From Streptomyces sp. NBC_01454 (lineage in GTDB: Bacteria; Actinomycetota; Actinomycetes; Streptomycetales; Streptomycetaceae), in contig NZ_CP109462.1 of NCBI RefSeq assembly GCF_036227565.1, positions 310,001 through 374,000 of the forward strand: DNA of 64,000 nt, written 5' to 3'. Position numbers and translations under genes: made by a program. Numbering within the stretch: the first letter of the stretch is position 1; every line of letters starts with the position of its first letter. Of this stretch, positions 49,565 to 58,173 are shown piece after piece. Below the pieces are notes generated by a model. The model ran no database searches. It saw only the letters and a list, made by a program, of their open reading frames with translations, and was not told the DNA's origin.

Positions 49565-50236
49565 ATGACCCACCACCCCGGCCAGGGACGGCCGTTCCGT
49601 CGCCGACGGCCGATCAGCCTGCAGTGGCTGCTTGTCGGCGACGACCACCTGCTTGCCCGGGCCCGCTACGGAGCCGGGGAGTCCGCCACCGAGCGCGCCG
49701 ACCGCCTGGAGGCGGCCGGAGACCGGGCACGCCGCGCACGGCGTCATGAGCAGGTACGGCGCGCCGCCCGTAAGGGCCAGCAGTGGGAGGACTCGATCTA
49801 CATGTCCTCCTCTTCAGGGGACCAGCGTGCTGCTCGCAGCCGCTACCGGGCCTGGGCACGCCGCCTGCTCCGGGCCGGCGGCGCCACGCCGCCGGCCGAA
49901 GCGCTCCGCGCGACCAGCACGGTAAGCGAGGCCCGCTGGCCGTACAGCAGCTGCCTGCCCGCGTTGCCCCCGGGCTTCGCCCCGGCCACCGAGGACGCGA
50001 CCGCGTCCCCGCAGGCGCATGCGAACGAGAGATCCGACTGGGCCTTCGTGCCTGAAGGCGCACCGACCGGACGACCGGAGCCCGCGGTGAGCGTCGCCGG
50101 CACCCCGTACGGCGGATCCCGCAGGCCGGGGCTGTACCTGGTCGGCGGCGCCTCGACGGTGCCGAGGACGGCCGCGTCCCGTCACGCCGCCGCGGGCCCC
50201 GCTCCCGCGGCAGCCAAGGCGGGAGGCCACCGATGA
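49565..50236 (+). CDS. Hypothetical protein (223 aa)
   Basis: ATG 49565 has GGGAGC upstream. The N-terminal half is very basic and helical (RADRLEAAGDRARRARRHEQ; SRYRAWARRLLRAGG) and may bind nucleic acid or the membrane surface. The C-terminal half is Ala/Pro/Gly-rich. It overlaps the next gene by 4 bases. No family is recognised. Confidence 0.6.
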   Translation: MTHHPGQGRPFRRRRPISLQWLLVGDDHLLARARYGAGESATERADRLEAAGDRARRARRHEQVRRAARKGQQWEDSIYMSSSSGDQRAARSRYRAWARRLLRAGGATPPAEALRATSTVSEARWPYSSCLPALPPGFAPATEDATASPQAHANERSDWAFVPEGAPTGRPEPAVSVAGTPYGGSRRPGLYLVGGASTVPRTAASRHAAAGPAPAAAKAGGHR

Positions 50237-50940
50237 CCTCACCGCACATCAACGTGTCGAAGGAGCAGGGGGAGACCGTCCCCGCCGCCGCCCCGAACGG
50301 CTGCTGCCCGGGCTGTCCGCTCAGCGACACCTGCACTCTGGCCGACCCCGGGCTGACCCGCTGCGCCGTTACCGGGACAGTCCCTCCGCCCGAGCCACCG
50401 GACCACACCCTTACCGCGGCCGCAGGCTCCGGCCTCGACATCACGGAGGTAGTCAGCCGCGGCGTCGAAAAGGCCGTCGGCGCCGCATTCGGGCTGGGCT
50501 GGACAGACCTGCTCGCTGCCGTCATCGAACGCACGCATAGCACCGATTCCGAGGGCAACGAGGTCGACTGGAGCCGACTGCAGCTCGGCCGCAACCTCCT
50601 GTGCCTCGCGGTCGCCAACGTCGTGCCCATCCACGGGGCCCCCGCCTCGCGATGGGTGGCCGACGCCTTCACGGCTCACGGCCCCGCGGCACCACTGGTC
50701 TCCGCAGGCGCCGTCCTGGGCTTCGCCGGCGCGGTCTGCATCGGAACCATCGTCGGCGGCGCTGTCGGGCTGCTGTGCCGTGCCGCTCTGACCGCGGCCA
50801 AGTCCGCAGGGCGGCTGGCCTGGCGCTTCGCGTGCTCCCGCCTCGGCTGGATCATCACCCGCCCCGTGATCTGGGCCGGCGTCTCGGGCCTGGCGATTCT
50901 CACCTGGCGCGCCCTCGTACACCTTCTTGCCGGAGCCTGA
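50233..50940 (+). CDS. Membrane protein of the TraB cluster (235 aa)
   Basis: It begins in an ATGA overlap. The N-terminal part has a Cys-rich motif (NGCCPGCPLSDTCTLADPGL). The C-terminal part has two or three membrane spans (PLVSAGAVLGFAGAVCIGTI; GGAVGLLCRAALTAAKSAGR; PVIWAGVSGLAILTWRALVH). It ends 2 bases before the next membrane protein gene. Spread (Spd)-type function is inferred only from context. Confidence 0.62.
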   Translation: MTSPHINVSKEQGETVPAAAPNGCCPGCPLSDTCTLADPGLTRCAVTGTVPPPEPPDHTLTAAAGSGLDITEVVSRGVEKAVGAAFGLGWTDLLAAVIERTHSTDSEGNEVDWSRLQLGRNLLCLAVANVVPIHGAPASRWVADAFTAHGPAAPLVSAGAVLGFAGAVCIGTIVGGAVGLLCRAALTAAKSAGRLAWRFACSRLGWIITRPVIWAGVSGLAILTWRALVHLLAGA

Positions 50941-50942
50941 TC

Positions 50943-51461
50943 ATGTATCTCGCCATTGACCTCTTCAACAACTCGACCGCCAACGCCTCTTTCGGGGCCC
51001 TGCTGTTCGGCGCCATGGCCACCACGGCCGTCGTCGCCGGCTTCAAGTACAAGGTGCTCAGGAAATGGAAGACGTTCGTCCTGGTCTTCTTCTTCGTCCT
51101 GCTGGTCACGGTGAACTCCGGCGGCCTCTTCGGCGAGGTCGCCGGAGCTCTGCGACAGGTCATGAACGTGGCAGGTGAGACAGCGGTGGAGAAGGCCGCC
51201 GGTGCCACCGCCAACGCGAACCCGCCCCGCTCCGCAGTAACCCCTGTGTCCGCGGGCGGCGCCGCGATCGGACTGTGCGGCCTGGTCTGGTATGGCGTCC
51301 GCCTGTACGCGGCGAAGGGGAAGCCCGCGGACTGGAAGGAGATGGCCGGAGGGGCCGTCGTGGCCATCTGCTACGGCACCTCGCTCGGCTTCATGGGCGT
51401 GATCGTCAGCGCCACCACCCTGACCGGCAACAACGTCGGGCTCTGGATCTTCGGCGGCTGA
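50943..51461 (+). CDS. SpdB-like membrane protein (172 aa)
   Basis: From ATG 50943 the protein has about four spans (ASFGALLFGAMATTAVVAGF; TFVLVFFFVLLVTVNSGGLF; GGAAIGLCGLVWYGVRLYAA; GAVVAICYGTSLGFMGVIVS) with a polar Thr/Ala/Asn segment between. Position directly before the TraB-like gene and size fit the small spread proteins of Streptomyces conjugative plasmids. An upstream extension of the frame overlaps the previous gene and was rejected. Confidence 0.65.
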   Translation: MYLAIDLFNNSTANASFGALLFGAMATTAVVAGFKYKVLRKWKTFVLVFFFVLLVTVNSGGLFGEVAGALRQVMNVAGETAVEKAAGATANANPPRSAVTPVSAGGAAIGLCGLVWYGVRLYAAKGKPADWKEMAGGAVVAICYGTSLGFMGVIVSATTLTGNNVGLWIFGG

Positions 51462-51476
51462 CCGGCCGTAGACGGT

Positions 51477-51504
51477 CGTCCACGCATTGCCCGGTGCGTG
51501 GACG
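51477..51504 (+). terminator. 10-bp hairpin before the TraB-like gene
   Basis: CGTCCACGCA pairs with TGCGTGGACG, loop of 8 bases, 16 bases after the stop at 51461. It is likely a partial terminator or processing signal. Confidence 0.55.
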
Positions 51505-51552
51505 GCCGCCCGCGCCCGGCCCGTCACCAGTGCCCCAAGGAGCCCCGCACCC

Positions 51553-53865
51553 ATGCACCACCGCCCCCACGATCCGCCGGACGGCACGGAACTCGCCCCG
51601 TACGGCGAGCTCGTGTTCGCCGAGCTCGTCGACGATGACGACCCCGGCCCCCAACAGGAGTCGCAGGCACAGCCGGCCGACCCTGGCACCCGCCGGCGGC
51701 CCTGGGTCACTGCCCGGCGCGTAGCCCACTGCGCGCGCACTGCCGCGGGCGCCATCGCCGGACAGATCCTCCCCGGCCTGCGCCATGCCCTGACCGCGGC
51801 CCGGTACTGGCTGCGCGTCGGCTACATGTCCGACGACGAGATCCGACGCCGGATCATCAACAAGCCGCTGGAAGCCGACCTGGCTCGCCGGGAAGAGGCC
51901 CGCAGTGCGATCCGCCGAGCCGAGAAGAAGCTCAAGCGCCTGCTCGAAGACGCCGCGGCGTACGGCCTCGAGGCCTCCGAGAAGCAGAGGATCCGCGACC
52001 TGAGCCTGGAGATCCGCCGCCGCCGCAACGGTCTCACCGCACTCCAGTCGGTCCCCTTCGCCGCCGAGCAGCCCACGGAGGAGCAGATCCGCAGGGCCCG
52101 CTCCCTGATGGCACTCGGCCGCTTCAGCGCACTCGTTCCCGCCCTCGGCGCCGCGGGCACCGCAGCCGCCAGCGTCCCCGCGAGTCTGCTCGCCGCTGTC
52201 CCGATGCTCGCCGCAGGCGGGTGGTGGCTGACCCACCATCCCGTTGAACTCGTCGAACGGCCCATCCCCGAGGACCTGCTGCTGCCCGAACTGGCCCCTC
52301 CTGCGCCGGAGGACGCCACGGCGGCCGGCGCACCAGGCGGCGACGGCCCGGAGGAGGACCACACCCCCTTCCCGATCGCCCAGGCATCCACCACCGAAGA
52401 GGCCGGCGAAGCCCTGCTCCGCGCCCTGCTGCACGAAGGCCAGGACGTCGACCAGGTCACCGACGTCACCGGGGAGCCCTGGGGATGGTCTGCTCGTGTC
52501 ACGTTCAACACCGGCACCCCCGACGACCTCAACAAGGACGACACCTACAAGGGCCTGATCACCCTGCTCAAGCTGCGCCGCAACGGCCTGCTCATCGAAG
52601 GTGATCCTGACGCGGGAGACGCCTGCACCGTCCGCATGATGCAGCGCTCTCCCTTCAGCCCGGAGCTCGTCGGCGACGTCCCGTACCGCGCCCCGCTGTC
52701 CATGTCGATCACCGAGCCGGCCGACTACGGCGTCTCCATGGACGCCCGGCAGCTCACCTTCGCCCTCGCAGGGCTGATGCTGCTGATGGTCGCCGACTCC
52801 GGCGCCGGCAAGAGCGGCGTCATGCTGGCGCTGGCCGAAGTGGTCACCGCCTGCCACGATGCCGTCGCCTTCAACCTCGACCCGGTCGGAACCGGCGTCG
52901 GGGACCTCGGCGATGCGATCACCCTCGACGCCTGCATGGATGACGACAAGATCGTCGCCACCCTGCAGTTCCTGCTCGCGCTGTGCTCCGCCCGAGCCCG
53001 GCTGCGTGCCCGCTACGGCTGGGGCAACAAGTGGCGCGTCTCGCCCGAGCACCCCGCCATCGTCGTCTTCGTCGACGAGTGGGCCCAGCTCTCCGCCCAG
53101 GCGAAGAGCCTGCTCATCCGGCTGCTCCTGGTCGGCCGCAAGGAAGCGATCTGGGTGGTCGGCGGAAGCCAGTTCGGCACCAAGGACTGGCTCGGCGAGG
53201 CGGTCGGCCCGAAACTGTCCGGCAAGCTCCTCGGCTCCTGCCGCCGCGTCGACGTCACCGAACTCCTGGGCGGCGGCGCGATCGCCGAGGGCTACCGCGC
53301 CGACCTTCTGCGTGCGGCCACGCACACCGAGGTCAACGACGCCGGCCAGATCTACGCGCAGGGCCTGCCCGGCATGCCCGACCGCCCGGTGCGCTACAAG
53401 GTCCGCGAGGTCACTGCGGAGTACGCGGCCAAGGTCGGCGCCGAACGCGCTGCCGCAGGTCGGCCCGACCTCACCTTCACCCTGTCCGAGGCCGGCCTCG
53501 ACGCCGAATGGCGCGCGCTCTTGGACCTCCTGGCCGCCGACGTACCCGCTGCACACCAGGAGAGGCCCGAGGAACTGCCAGCGATTGTCCAGGTCCTGCG
53601 CGGAGCCTTCATGCTTGAGAAGGACCCGGCCTATCTCACCTACGACCAGCTCCACCCGCACCTGCGGGCCCTCGACGCCGAGCGGTGGGGCCGCTGGGAC
53701 GAGAAGAGCGACATCCACCGTCTCCGGGAGCTCGGCAAGGCCGTACGGCGTGAACTGGACGCCGCGCAGGTTGAACTGACCTCCGAGCGGATCAGGGAGA
53801 TCGACGGCGCGCCCCGCGGCTTCTACTTGGCCGCACTGGAGGAGGCCATCGAGTCCCTGCGGTGA
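51553..53865 (+). CDS. FtsK/TraB-type DNA translocase
   Basis: The 770-residue protein starts at ATG 51553 (CAAGGAG site). Features in order: an N-terminal basic and coiled-coil part (LARREEARSAIRRAEKKLKR); two membrane segments (LVPALGAAGTAAASVPASLL; LAAVPMLAAGGWWLTHHP); and a RecA-like motor with Walker A ADSGAGKSG near residue 416 and Walker B IVVFVDEW near residue 502. A C-terminal winged helix (LTYDQLHPHLRALDAERWGR...RIREIDGAPRGFYLAALEEA) ends the protein. This is the layout of TraB/TraSA of Streptomyces, which moves double-stranded plasmid DNA between hyphae after binding clt repeats through the winged helix. Confidence 0.85.
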   Translation: MHHRPHDPPDGTELAPYGELVFAELVDDDDPGPQQESQAQPADPGTRRRPWVTARRVAHCARTAAGAIAGQILPGLRHALTAARYWLRVGYMSDDEIRRRIINKPLEADLARREEARSAIRRAEKKLKRLLEDAAAYGLEASEKQRIRDLSLEIRRRRNGLTALQSVPFAAEQPTEEQIRRARSLMALGRFSALVPALGAAGTAAASVPASLLAAVPMLAAGGWWLTHHPVELVERPIPEDLLLPELAPPAPEDATAAGAPGGDGPEEDHTPFPIAQASTTEEAGEALLRALLHEGQDVDQVTDVTGEPWGWSARVTFNTGTPDDLNKDDTYKGLITLLKLRRNGLLIEGDPDAGDACTVRMMQRSPFSPELVGDVPYRAPLSMSITEPADYGVSMDARQLTFALAGLMLLMVADSGAGKSGVMLALAEVVTACHDAVAFNLDPVGTGVGDLGDAITLDACMDDDKIVATLQFLLALCSARARLRARYGWGNKWRVSPEHPAIVVFVDEWAQLSAQAKSLLIRLLLVGRKEAIWVVGGSQFGTKDWLGEAVGPKLSGKLLGSCRRVDVTELLGGGAIAEGYRADLLRAATHTEVNDAGQIYAQGLPGMPDRPVRYKVREVTAEYAAKVGAERAAAGRPDLTFTLSEAGLDAEWRALLDLLAADVPAAHQERPEELPAIVQVLRGAFMLEKDPAYLTYDQLHPHLRALDAERWGRWDEKSDIHRLRELGKAVRRELDAAQVELTSERIREIDGAPRGFYLAALEEAIESLR

Positions 53866-54095
53866 ATGGCCGGCTGATCGGCGCCCATCGGATCCTGATT
53901 GGCCGTGATCAGCGGCCCCAGCCGAACAAGGCCAATGCCCGACGTGATCAAGGACCGATGGTGGCCTGCGAGAACCGATCCCGCCGTTCAAGATCCACCA
54001 CCCCGGCCTGCGTGCCCTTTCAGCGCTTCGCCGGCGAAGCGGCTCCCGGGCCCGGGCCCGGGAGGGCGGGGAGAGGCATCAACCTCGTTCGTGTG

Positions 54096-54124
54096 TTGCT
54101 TAATTGGAAATATTGCTGTACTCT
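54096..54124 (+). promoter_or_regulatory. Conserved plasmid promoter, copy 9 (near-consensus)
   Basis: Plus strand: -35 TTGCTT (54096-54101), 17-bp spacer AATTGGAAATATTGCTG, -10 TACTCT (54119-54124). It drives the SsgA-like gene. The 230 bases before it, 53866-54095, show no feature. Confidence 0.88.
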
Positions 54125-54210
54125 TTGAATATCGCAGGGCGTTGCCACCTCCGCCGCCCCACCCCCGTCGTCACCGACGGGCTCTCAACGCCGAAGAACA
54201 GGAATCATCC

Positions 54211-54624
54211 ATGGGCTTTCCCGGTCTGGAAAAGAAGATCCGCATGACGCTCGTGACCGAGCACGACGTGCGAGTCCCGGTGCCCGTGAGGCTCTACTAC
54301 CTGAGCGCCGACCCCTACGCCGTCCAGCTCTCCTTCGACATCTCGCCCGACGAGGTGGTCCGGTGGACGTTCGCCCGCGAACTGCTGGCGCAGGGTATGA
54401 CGGCACCCGCCGGAATCGGGGACGTGAAGATCACCCCGATCGGGACCACCCAGGACCCCAGCTTCAGCATCGAGCTGGAGACCCCCGAGGGATTCGCGCG
54501 CCTCGAAGGCCTGGTGGCCCCCGTCAAGTCCTGGCTCGACAAGACCTATGAGGCGGTCCCCGCAGGCAGCGAGTCCGACGCGCTCGACATCGACAGCATC
54601 CTCGAAGAACTCCTGGCCCACTGA
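54211..54624 (+). CDS. SsgA/SsgB-like sporulation and cell-division regulator (SALP)
   Basis: The 137-residue protein has the SALP pattern throughout: VPVPVRLYYLSADPYAVQLS, DEVVRWTFARELLAQGM, IGDVKITP, FSIELETPEGFARLEGLV, SWLDKTYEAVP and LDIDSILEELLA. Length is normal for the family. SALPs localise septum or wall machinery during sporulation-specific division. A plasmid copy could tune septation of the host during spread. AGGA precedes ATG 54211. Confidence 0.88.
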   Translation: MGFPGLEKKIRMTLVTEHDVRVPVPVRLYYLSADPYAVQLSFDISPDEVVRWTFARELLAQGMTAPAGIGDVKITPIGTTQDPSFSIELETPEGFARLEGLVAPVKSWLDKTYEAVPAGSESDALDIDSILEELLAH

Positions 54625-54691
54625 CCGCACGGAAACACGGGGCCGACGCCACGGGTGACGGCCCCTCCACCCCAGAAACTTCACGCCGCGA

Positions 54692-54722
54692 TGTCACACG
54701 GACGCCGCGAAGCACACCTCTA
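54692..54722 (+). promoter_or_regulatory. Second conserved promoter type, copy 3
   Basis: Plus strand: TGTCACA (54692-54698), 18 bp, CCTCTA (54717-54722), followed by the VWA gene 38 bases later. Two further bases on each inner side (CGG after the first box, CACA before the second) are also shared with the copy at 39.9 kb. Confidence 0.75.
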
Positions 54723-54759
54723 GTAGTGACCAACCACCATCCCCAGCCAGGAGTCCGCC

Positions 54760-55482
54760 ATGCCCACCACCCACTCCCTTGAGAAGACGTCGGCCATCAG
54801 CCTCGACAAGGTCGCCGGAACCGCGCCCGACCTCATCGACATGTACAAGGACGCCGAGACCAGTCTCCGAGACCGCGACCTCATCGGCAGGCGCGCCGCC
54901 GTCTACCTGGTGATCGACCGCTCCCTCTCCATGAAGCCGTACTTCGGCAACGGAACCGTCCAGCGACTGAGCGACCAGATCCTCAGCCTCTCCGCGCACC
55001 TCGACGACGACGGCACGGTCCCGGTCGGATTCTTTTCCGACGAGATGCACACACTCGCACGGAGCCGTCTGCTCCGACGCCCGCAGGCCTTCGAGGAAGT
55101 GGCCCTGGGAGCCCACCAGGGCCGCATCGCCCAACTCCACAACTCCCTGGGCCGCATGGGCGGCACCCACTACCGCCCGGCCATGGAGGCGGTCCTCGAC
55201 CACTACCGTGGATCCAAGGCCTTCAAGGCATCGATCCCCGCCTTCGTCGTGTTCCAGACCGACGGAGGACCGCAGGACGAATCAGCTACCCGCGACTTCC
55301 TCCATGCCACCGCCCACGAGAATGTGCGCTGGCAGTTCGTCCCGTTCGGCATGGAGCGCCAGTTCGACCTCCTCAGGCGACTTCCCGGAAACACCGGCAT
55401 CAGCGCCGTCGGCACCAACCCGCTGGCCCTGTCCAACGCCGAGCTCTACAACCGCCTTGTCACGGGGCTTCCCCGCACCTGA
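54760..55482 (+). CDS. VWA-domain protein (TerF/TerY-like)
   Basis: The 240-residue protein is one von Willebrand A domain: YLVIDRSLSMKPYF (MIDAS DxSxS), GGTHYRPAM (MIDAS Thr region) and FVVFQTDGGPQDES (MIDAS Asp). The preceding 35 residues are polar. VWA proteins of this shape occur with tellurite-type stress systems and bind metal and partner proteins. Here the neighbours are an SsgA-like gene and a lipoprotein. AGGAG precedes ATG 54760. Confidence 0.82.
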   Translation: MPTTHSLEKTSAISLDKVAGTAPDLIDMYKDAETSLRDRDLIGRRAAVYLVIDRSLSMKPYFGNGTVQRLSDQILSLSAHLDDDGTVPVGFFSDEMHTLARSRLLRRPQAFEEVALGAHQGRIAQLHNSLGRMGGTHYRPAMEAVLDHYRGSKAFKASIPAFVVFQTDGGPQDESATRDFLHATAHENVRWQFVPFGMERQFDLLRRLPGNTGISAVGTNPLALSNAELYNRLVTGLPRT

Positions 55483-55490
55483 GACGTGCA

Positions 55491-55520
55491 GGGCGGCCGT
55501 GCATCGCCGCACGGCCGCCC
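55491..55520 (+). terminator. 12-bp hairpin terminator after the VWA gene
   Basis: GGGCGGCCGTGC pairs with GCACGGCCGCCC across a 6-base loop, 8 bases after the stop at 55482. Confidence 0.75.
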
Positions 55521-55561
55521 ACCGGCCTGACCACAACAGCCACAGACCTCAAGGACCTACG

Positions 55562-56101
55562 TTGCACCGCACCACCTTGCGCCCGATGACCGCGGCAGGA
55601 GCACTTTCCGTGGCCCTGATCCTCACCGGATGCGGCGCCACCGACCTGGACCACGGAAAGGTCGTCGAAAAGCGCGCCAGGGCCGCCACGGGCCCGATCT
55701 ACGAGAACGTCGAACGGCCGGCCGCGTGCCGCTCCGCGCGCACGCAGACCCTCCGCACCAGCCTCTCCCGGCCGAACCCTCCGAAGCCCCGGCCGCGTAC
55801 CGACACCTCCAACGACCAGCCCGACGCGCAGAAGCCGCCGCGCACCGACACCTCGAAGCCGAAGTCGAACCCGCCCCGCAGCGACGCCTCCAAACAGAAG
55901 CCGACCCACTCCGCCCCGAGCCCGAGCACACCGGGGAAGAGCAACCCCTCCGCGCCCTGCGGGACGACCTCGGTCCCCGTCTTCAAGGGATACCGGACCC
56001 CCGCGAAGTGGGAGCTGAAGCTGCAGGACGGCAACGAGACCGACTGGGAGACCGTCACCCGCGACGAATACGACAGCGTCGAAGTCGGCGACCACTTCTG
56101 A
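55562..56101 (+). CDS. Small lipoprotein with Pro/Lys/Ser-rich region
   Basis: TTG 55562 follows AAGGACC and gives a signal sequence with lipobox (LSVALILTGCGATD), so the mature protein begins at the Cys and is lipid-anchored outside the cell. A repetitive stretch of about 75 residues (RTDTSNDQPDAQKPPRTDTS and similar) resembles a wall-spanning linker. The last 40 residues (YRTPAKWELKLQDGNETDWE) are folded-looking, with EYDSVEVGDHF at the end. Function is unknown. Confidence 0.68.
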   Translation: MHRTTLRPMTAAGALSVALILTGCGATDLDHGKVVEKRARAATGPIYENVERPAACRSARTQTLRTSLSRPNPPKPRPRTDTSNDQPDAQKPPRTDTSKPKSNPPRSDASKQKPTHSAPSPSTPGKSNPSAPCGTTSVPVFKGYRTPAKWELKLQDGNETDWETVTRDEYDSVEVGDHF

Positions 56102-56105
56102 ACCT

Positions 56106-56148
56106 GGATCGGCGAAGGGCCCGGTACTGCCGGGCCCTTCGCCGATCC
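56106..56148 (+). terminator. 19-bp perfect hairpin terminator
   Basis: GGATCGGCGAAGGGCCCGG and its complement surround TACTG, 5 bases after the lipoprotein stop. It is one of the strongest terminators in the window. Confidence 0.85.
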
Positions 56149-56176
56149 ACGGCACCCGCCAGATACCGGAGGTCAG

Positions 56177-56527
56177 ATGACTAGCCCGCGGACACCGACC
56201 GATCCCAGCCCCGCTGGGCTCCTCGTGCACCTGGCGCGCGCGGACAGCGCCCCCACACAGGACAGGCCCGTCGTCCTGGTCCTCGGCCGCAGGGACATCC
56301 GCCAACTCGCCGCGCACAGTGCCGGCAACTTCGCCCACAGCACCTGCGGCCTCTGCCGGCGCCCGCACGCGGACCACCAAAGGCTCGAACTCGAGCTGTC
56401 CTACGACGACCAGGGGCGGCTCGACAGCATCACCACAACCACCTGCACCGCGATCACGCCTGCGCGCCACTCCCTCCGACCGAACAGGAACGACACCTGT
56501 GGCCACCTCGTCGACACATCTGCCTGA
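56177..56527 (+). CDS. Hypothetical protein (116 aa) with possible zinc site
   Basis: ATG 56177 follows GGAGGTC. The middle reads GNFAHSTCGLCRRPHADHQR, a H..CxxC..H arrangement, and the C-terminus has two more Cys. The N-terminal half is an alpha/beta stretch (GLLVHLARAD; RPVVLVLGRRDIRQLA). It overlaps the next gene by 29 bases. No family is recognised. Confidence 0.58.
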   Translation: MTSPRTPTDPSPAGLLVHLARADSAPTQDRPVVLVLGRRDIRQLAAHSAGNFAHSTCGLCRRPHADHQRLELELSYDDQGRLDSITTTTCTAITPARHSLRPNRNDTCGHLVDTSA

Positions 56528-57482
56528 ACACGCCATCGCCGCCTACGCCCAGGAACGCGCCTCCGTCCAGCGCATGATCCTCGAAGCCCGCTGGGCCAAC
56601 CTGCAGCGCGACGACACCTACGAACACCCCGACACCTACCGCGACGACCAGCTCCACTGGATCAGGCGAGCCCACCTCGTCCACCTCGGCGCCCTCTACG
56701 ACGTCCTCGCCCTGCGAGGAGCACGCGACACCGAAGTCCACGACACCGCCCGCGGGCTGGGGACCGAACTCCTCGCCCATGACGGCTTCCACCTGCCGAC
56801 CACCCGCCGCTCCGGCATCAACCATCTGCGCACCACCTACGCCGACCTGCACCACGGCCCCCGTCCCCGAGCCGCCCTCCCGCCTCCCGCCGCGGACCAG
56901 CAGGCCGAGCCCGCCGCCCTGCCCGGGCGCTACCCGACCGAGTCCCGGCTCGTGCGCGACACGCTCCGGTCGTACGCCGTGGCCAAGGCATGCCAGAACG
57001 ACGGCCTGACCACGGACGCGTACGCCCAGATGCGCCGACACCACATGGCGCGCGGGCTCCTGCTCTGGAACGCGGCCGCACTCGCACCCGCCGACCGCGC
57101 TGCGGCGCAGGCAGCAGCTCAGGCCGGCCACCACGTGCGAAAACTCGACGGGCACCCCCGCACGACCGAAGAGAACGCCCGCCAGTACCTGCTGGAGGCG
57201 TATCTCGAAGCACTCGGCGACGAGGACGAGGGCGACCAACCGCACGAGCCGGACTGCCCCGGCGGCTGTGGCGGAGACGGCATCGTCATGGCTACCCTCA
57301 CCTGGGACGACCAGGGCGACGGCATTTTCGTGCCCGTCTGGGCCGAACCGATCGACTGCACGGCCGGTGTCCCGCAGGAACACGACCCGGACTGCCCGGA
57401 GTGCCACGGCCACGGCTACACGTACAGCCGCGGCGAACGTCACCTCTGCTGCTGCCTCCAGCCGGTCGACCTCACCGCATAA
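56499..57482 (+). CDS. Hypothetical helical protein with C-terminal DnaJ-type zinc-finger-like Cys pairs (327 aa)
   Basis: GTG 56499 follows AGGAA. Residues 1-260 are helical and charged (EHAIAAYAQERASVQRMILE; YRDDQLHWIRRAHLVHL). The C-terminus contains CPGGCGGDG and later CPECHGHGY, the CxxCxGxG repeats of DnaJ-like zinc fingers, and ends HLCCCLQ. These repeats suggest a protein-binding zinc domain. The overall family is not recognised. It is the last gene before the palindromic repeat region. Confidence 0.62.
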   Translation: MATSSTHLPEHAIAAYAQERASVQRMILEARWANLQRDDTYEHPDTYRDDQLHWIRRAHLVHLGALYDVLALRGARDTEVHDTARGLGTELLAHDGFHLPTTRRSGINHLRTTYADLHHGPRPRAALPPPAADQQAEPAALPGRYPTESRLVRDTLRSYAVAKACQNDGLTTDAYAQMRRHHMARGLLLWNAAALAPADRAAAQAAAQAGHHVRKLDGHPRTTEENARQYLLEAYLEALGDEDEGDQPHEPDCPGGCGGDGIVMATLTWDDQGDGIFVPVWAEPIDCTAGVPQEHDPDCPECHGHGYTYSRGERHLCCCLQPVDLTA

Positions 57483-57531
57483 TCCGGATCCCCGGAGCAC
57501 CGCCCTTGGGACCGCCACGGCCGTGTGCCAG

Positions 57532-57773
57532 GGAGGAATCACCCCCCGGACCGTGGAGCCGCCGACAGGACGCCGGAGGTGATTCCGCCCTCCTCCAGGA
57601 GGGGCGAATTCACCCTCCAACGTCGGAGCATGGCAGGGAGGAGAGATCACCCCGGCAAGACGGACCGTCCTTACTGACGAGGGAGGCGGAATCGCCCCGG
57701 TGGCCGCACGACGGCAGCGGGGCGATCTCACCCTCACCTCCTGCGCCCAGCGATCCAGGGAGGCAAATTCACC
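57532..57773. repeat. Seven-copy palindromic repeat array (GGCGAATTCRCC type)
   Basis: Seven copies of a 12-bp palindrome-like core, usually flanked by GGGA and CTCC, are centred at 57537, 57583, 57608, 57645, 57690, 57726 and 57767. Examples are GGTGATTCCGCC, GGCGAATTCACC and GGCGATCTCACC. Six further copies lie at 58460-59254. The array sits in a gene-free stretch (57483-58466) that looks like a partition or replication site. Confidence 0.7.
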
Positions 57774-57900
57774 CTCTGGCGGGCGGAACACCGCGCACCT
57801 TGGGTGAACCGGGCCTCCAGCCCGCCCGAGACAAGCAGCCGGCGCCGGGCACCAACGGCGGTGGATCGTCCGTATGCGGCGGGCCGGACGAGGTCGCACC

Positions 57901-57972
57901 TCTGGTCGCGCCTCTGGTCGCGCCTCTCGTCGCGCTCCTGGTCGCGCCTCTGGTCGCGCCTCTGGTCGCACC
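57901..57972. repeat. Six tandem 12-bp repeats
   Basis: Six head-to-tail copies of TCTGGTCGCGCC with few changes, preceded by a partial copy GAGGTCGCACC. They lie next to the palindromic array, in the same gene-free stretch. Confidence 0.8.
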
Positions 57973-58107
57973 GGGACCGACCTCTGCAGGTGATAAAAGG
58001 CCAGGTCAAACCCTGTATTCGAAGGACTGTGGAACGCCGACTACTTCCCTACAGGGCTAGTTGGCCAGGAACAGCATGCGAGAACGGGTGGGCGATGCCG
58101 GCGAGTT

Positions 58108-58173
58108 GAGGAGGAGGAATAAGAGGAGCAGAGGAGTAGAGCAGAGGAGCAGAGCAGAGCAGAGCAGAGCGAC
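58108..58173. repeat. Low-complexity purine repeat (GAGGAG/AGCAG)
   Basis: About 65 bases of G/A-rich sequence made of GAGGAG and AGCAG units. All purines lie on one strand apart from the C and T of these units. It may be an unwinding or structural element of the origin-like region. Confidence 0.7.

Noticed and set aside
57532..57773. CRISPR array
   Set aside because: Repeats are short (12-20 bp), degenerate, palindromic and unevenly spaced; no cas genes nearby.
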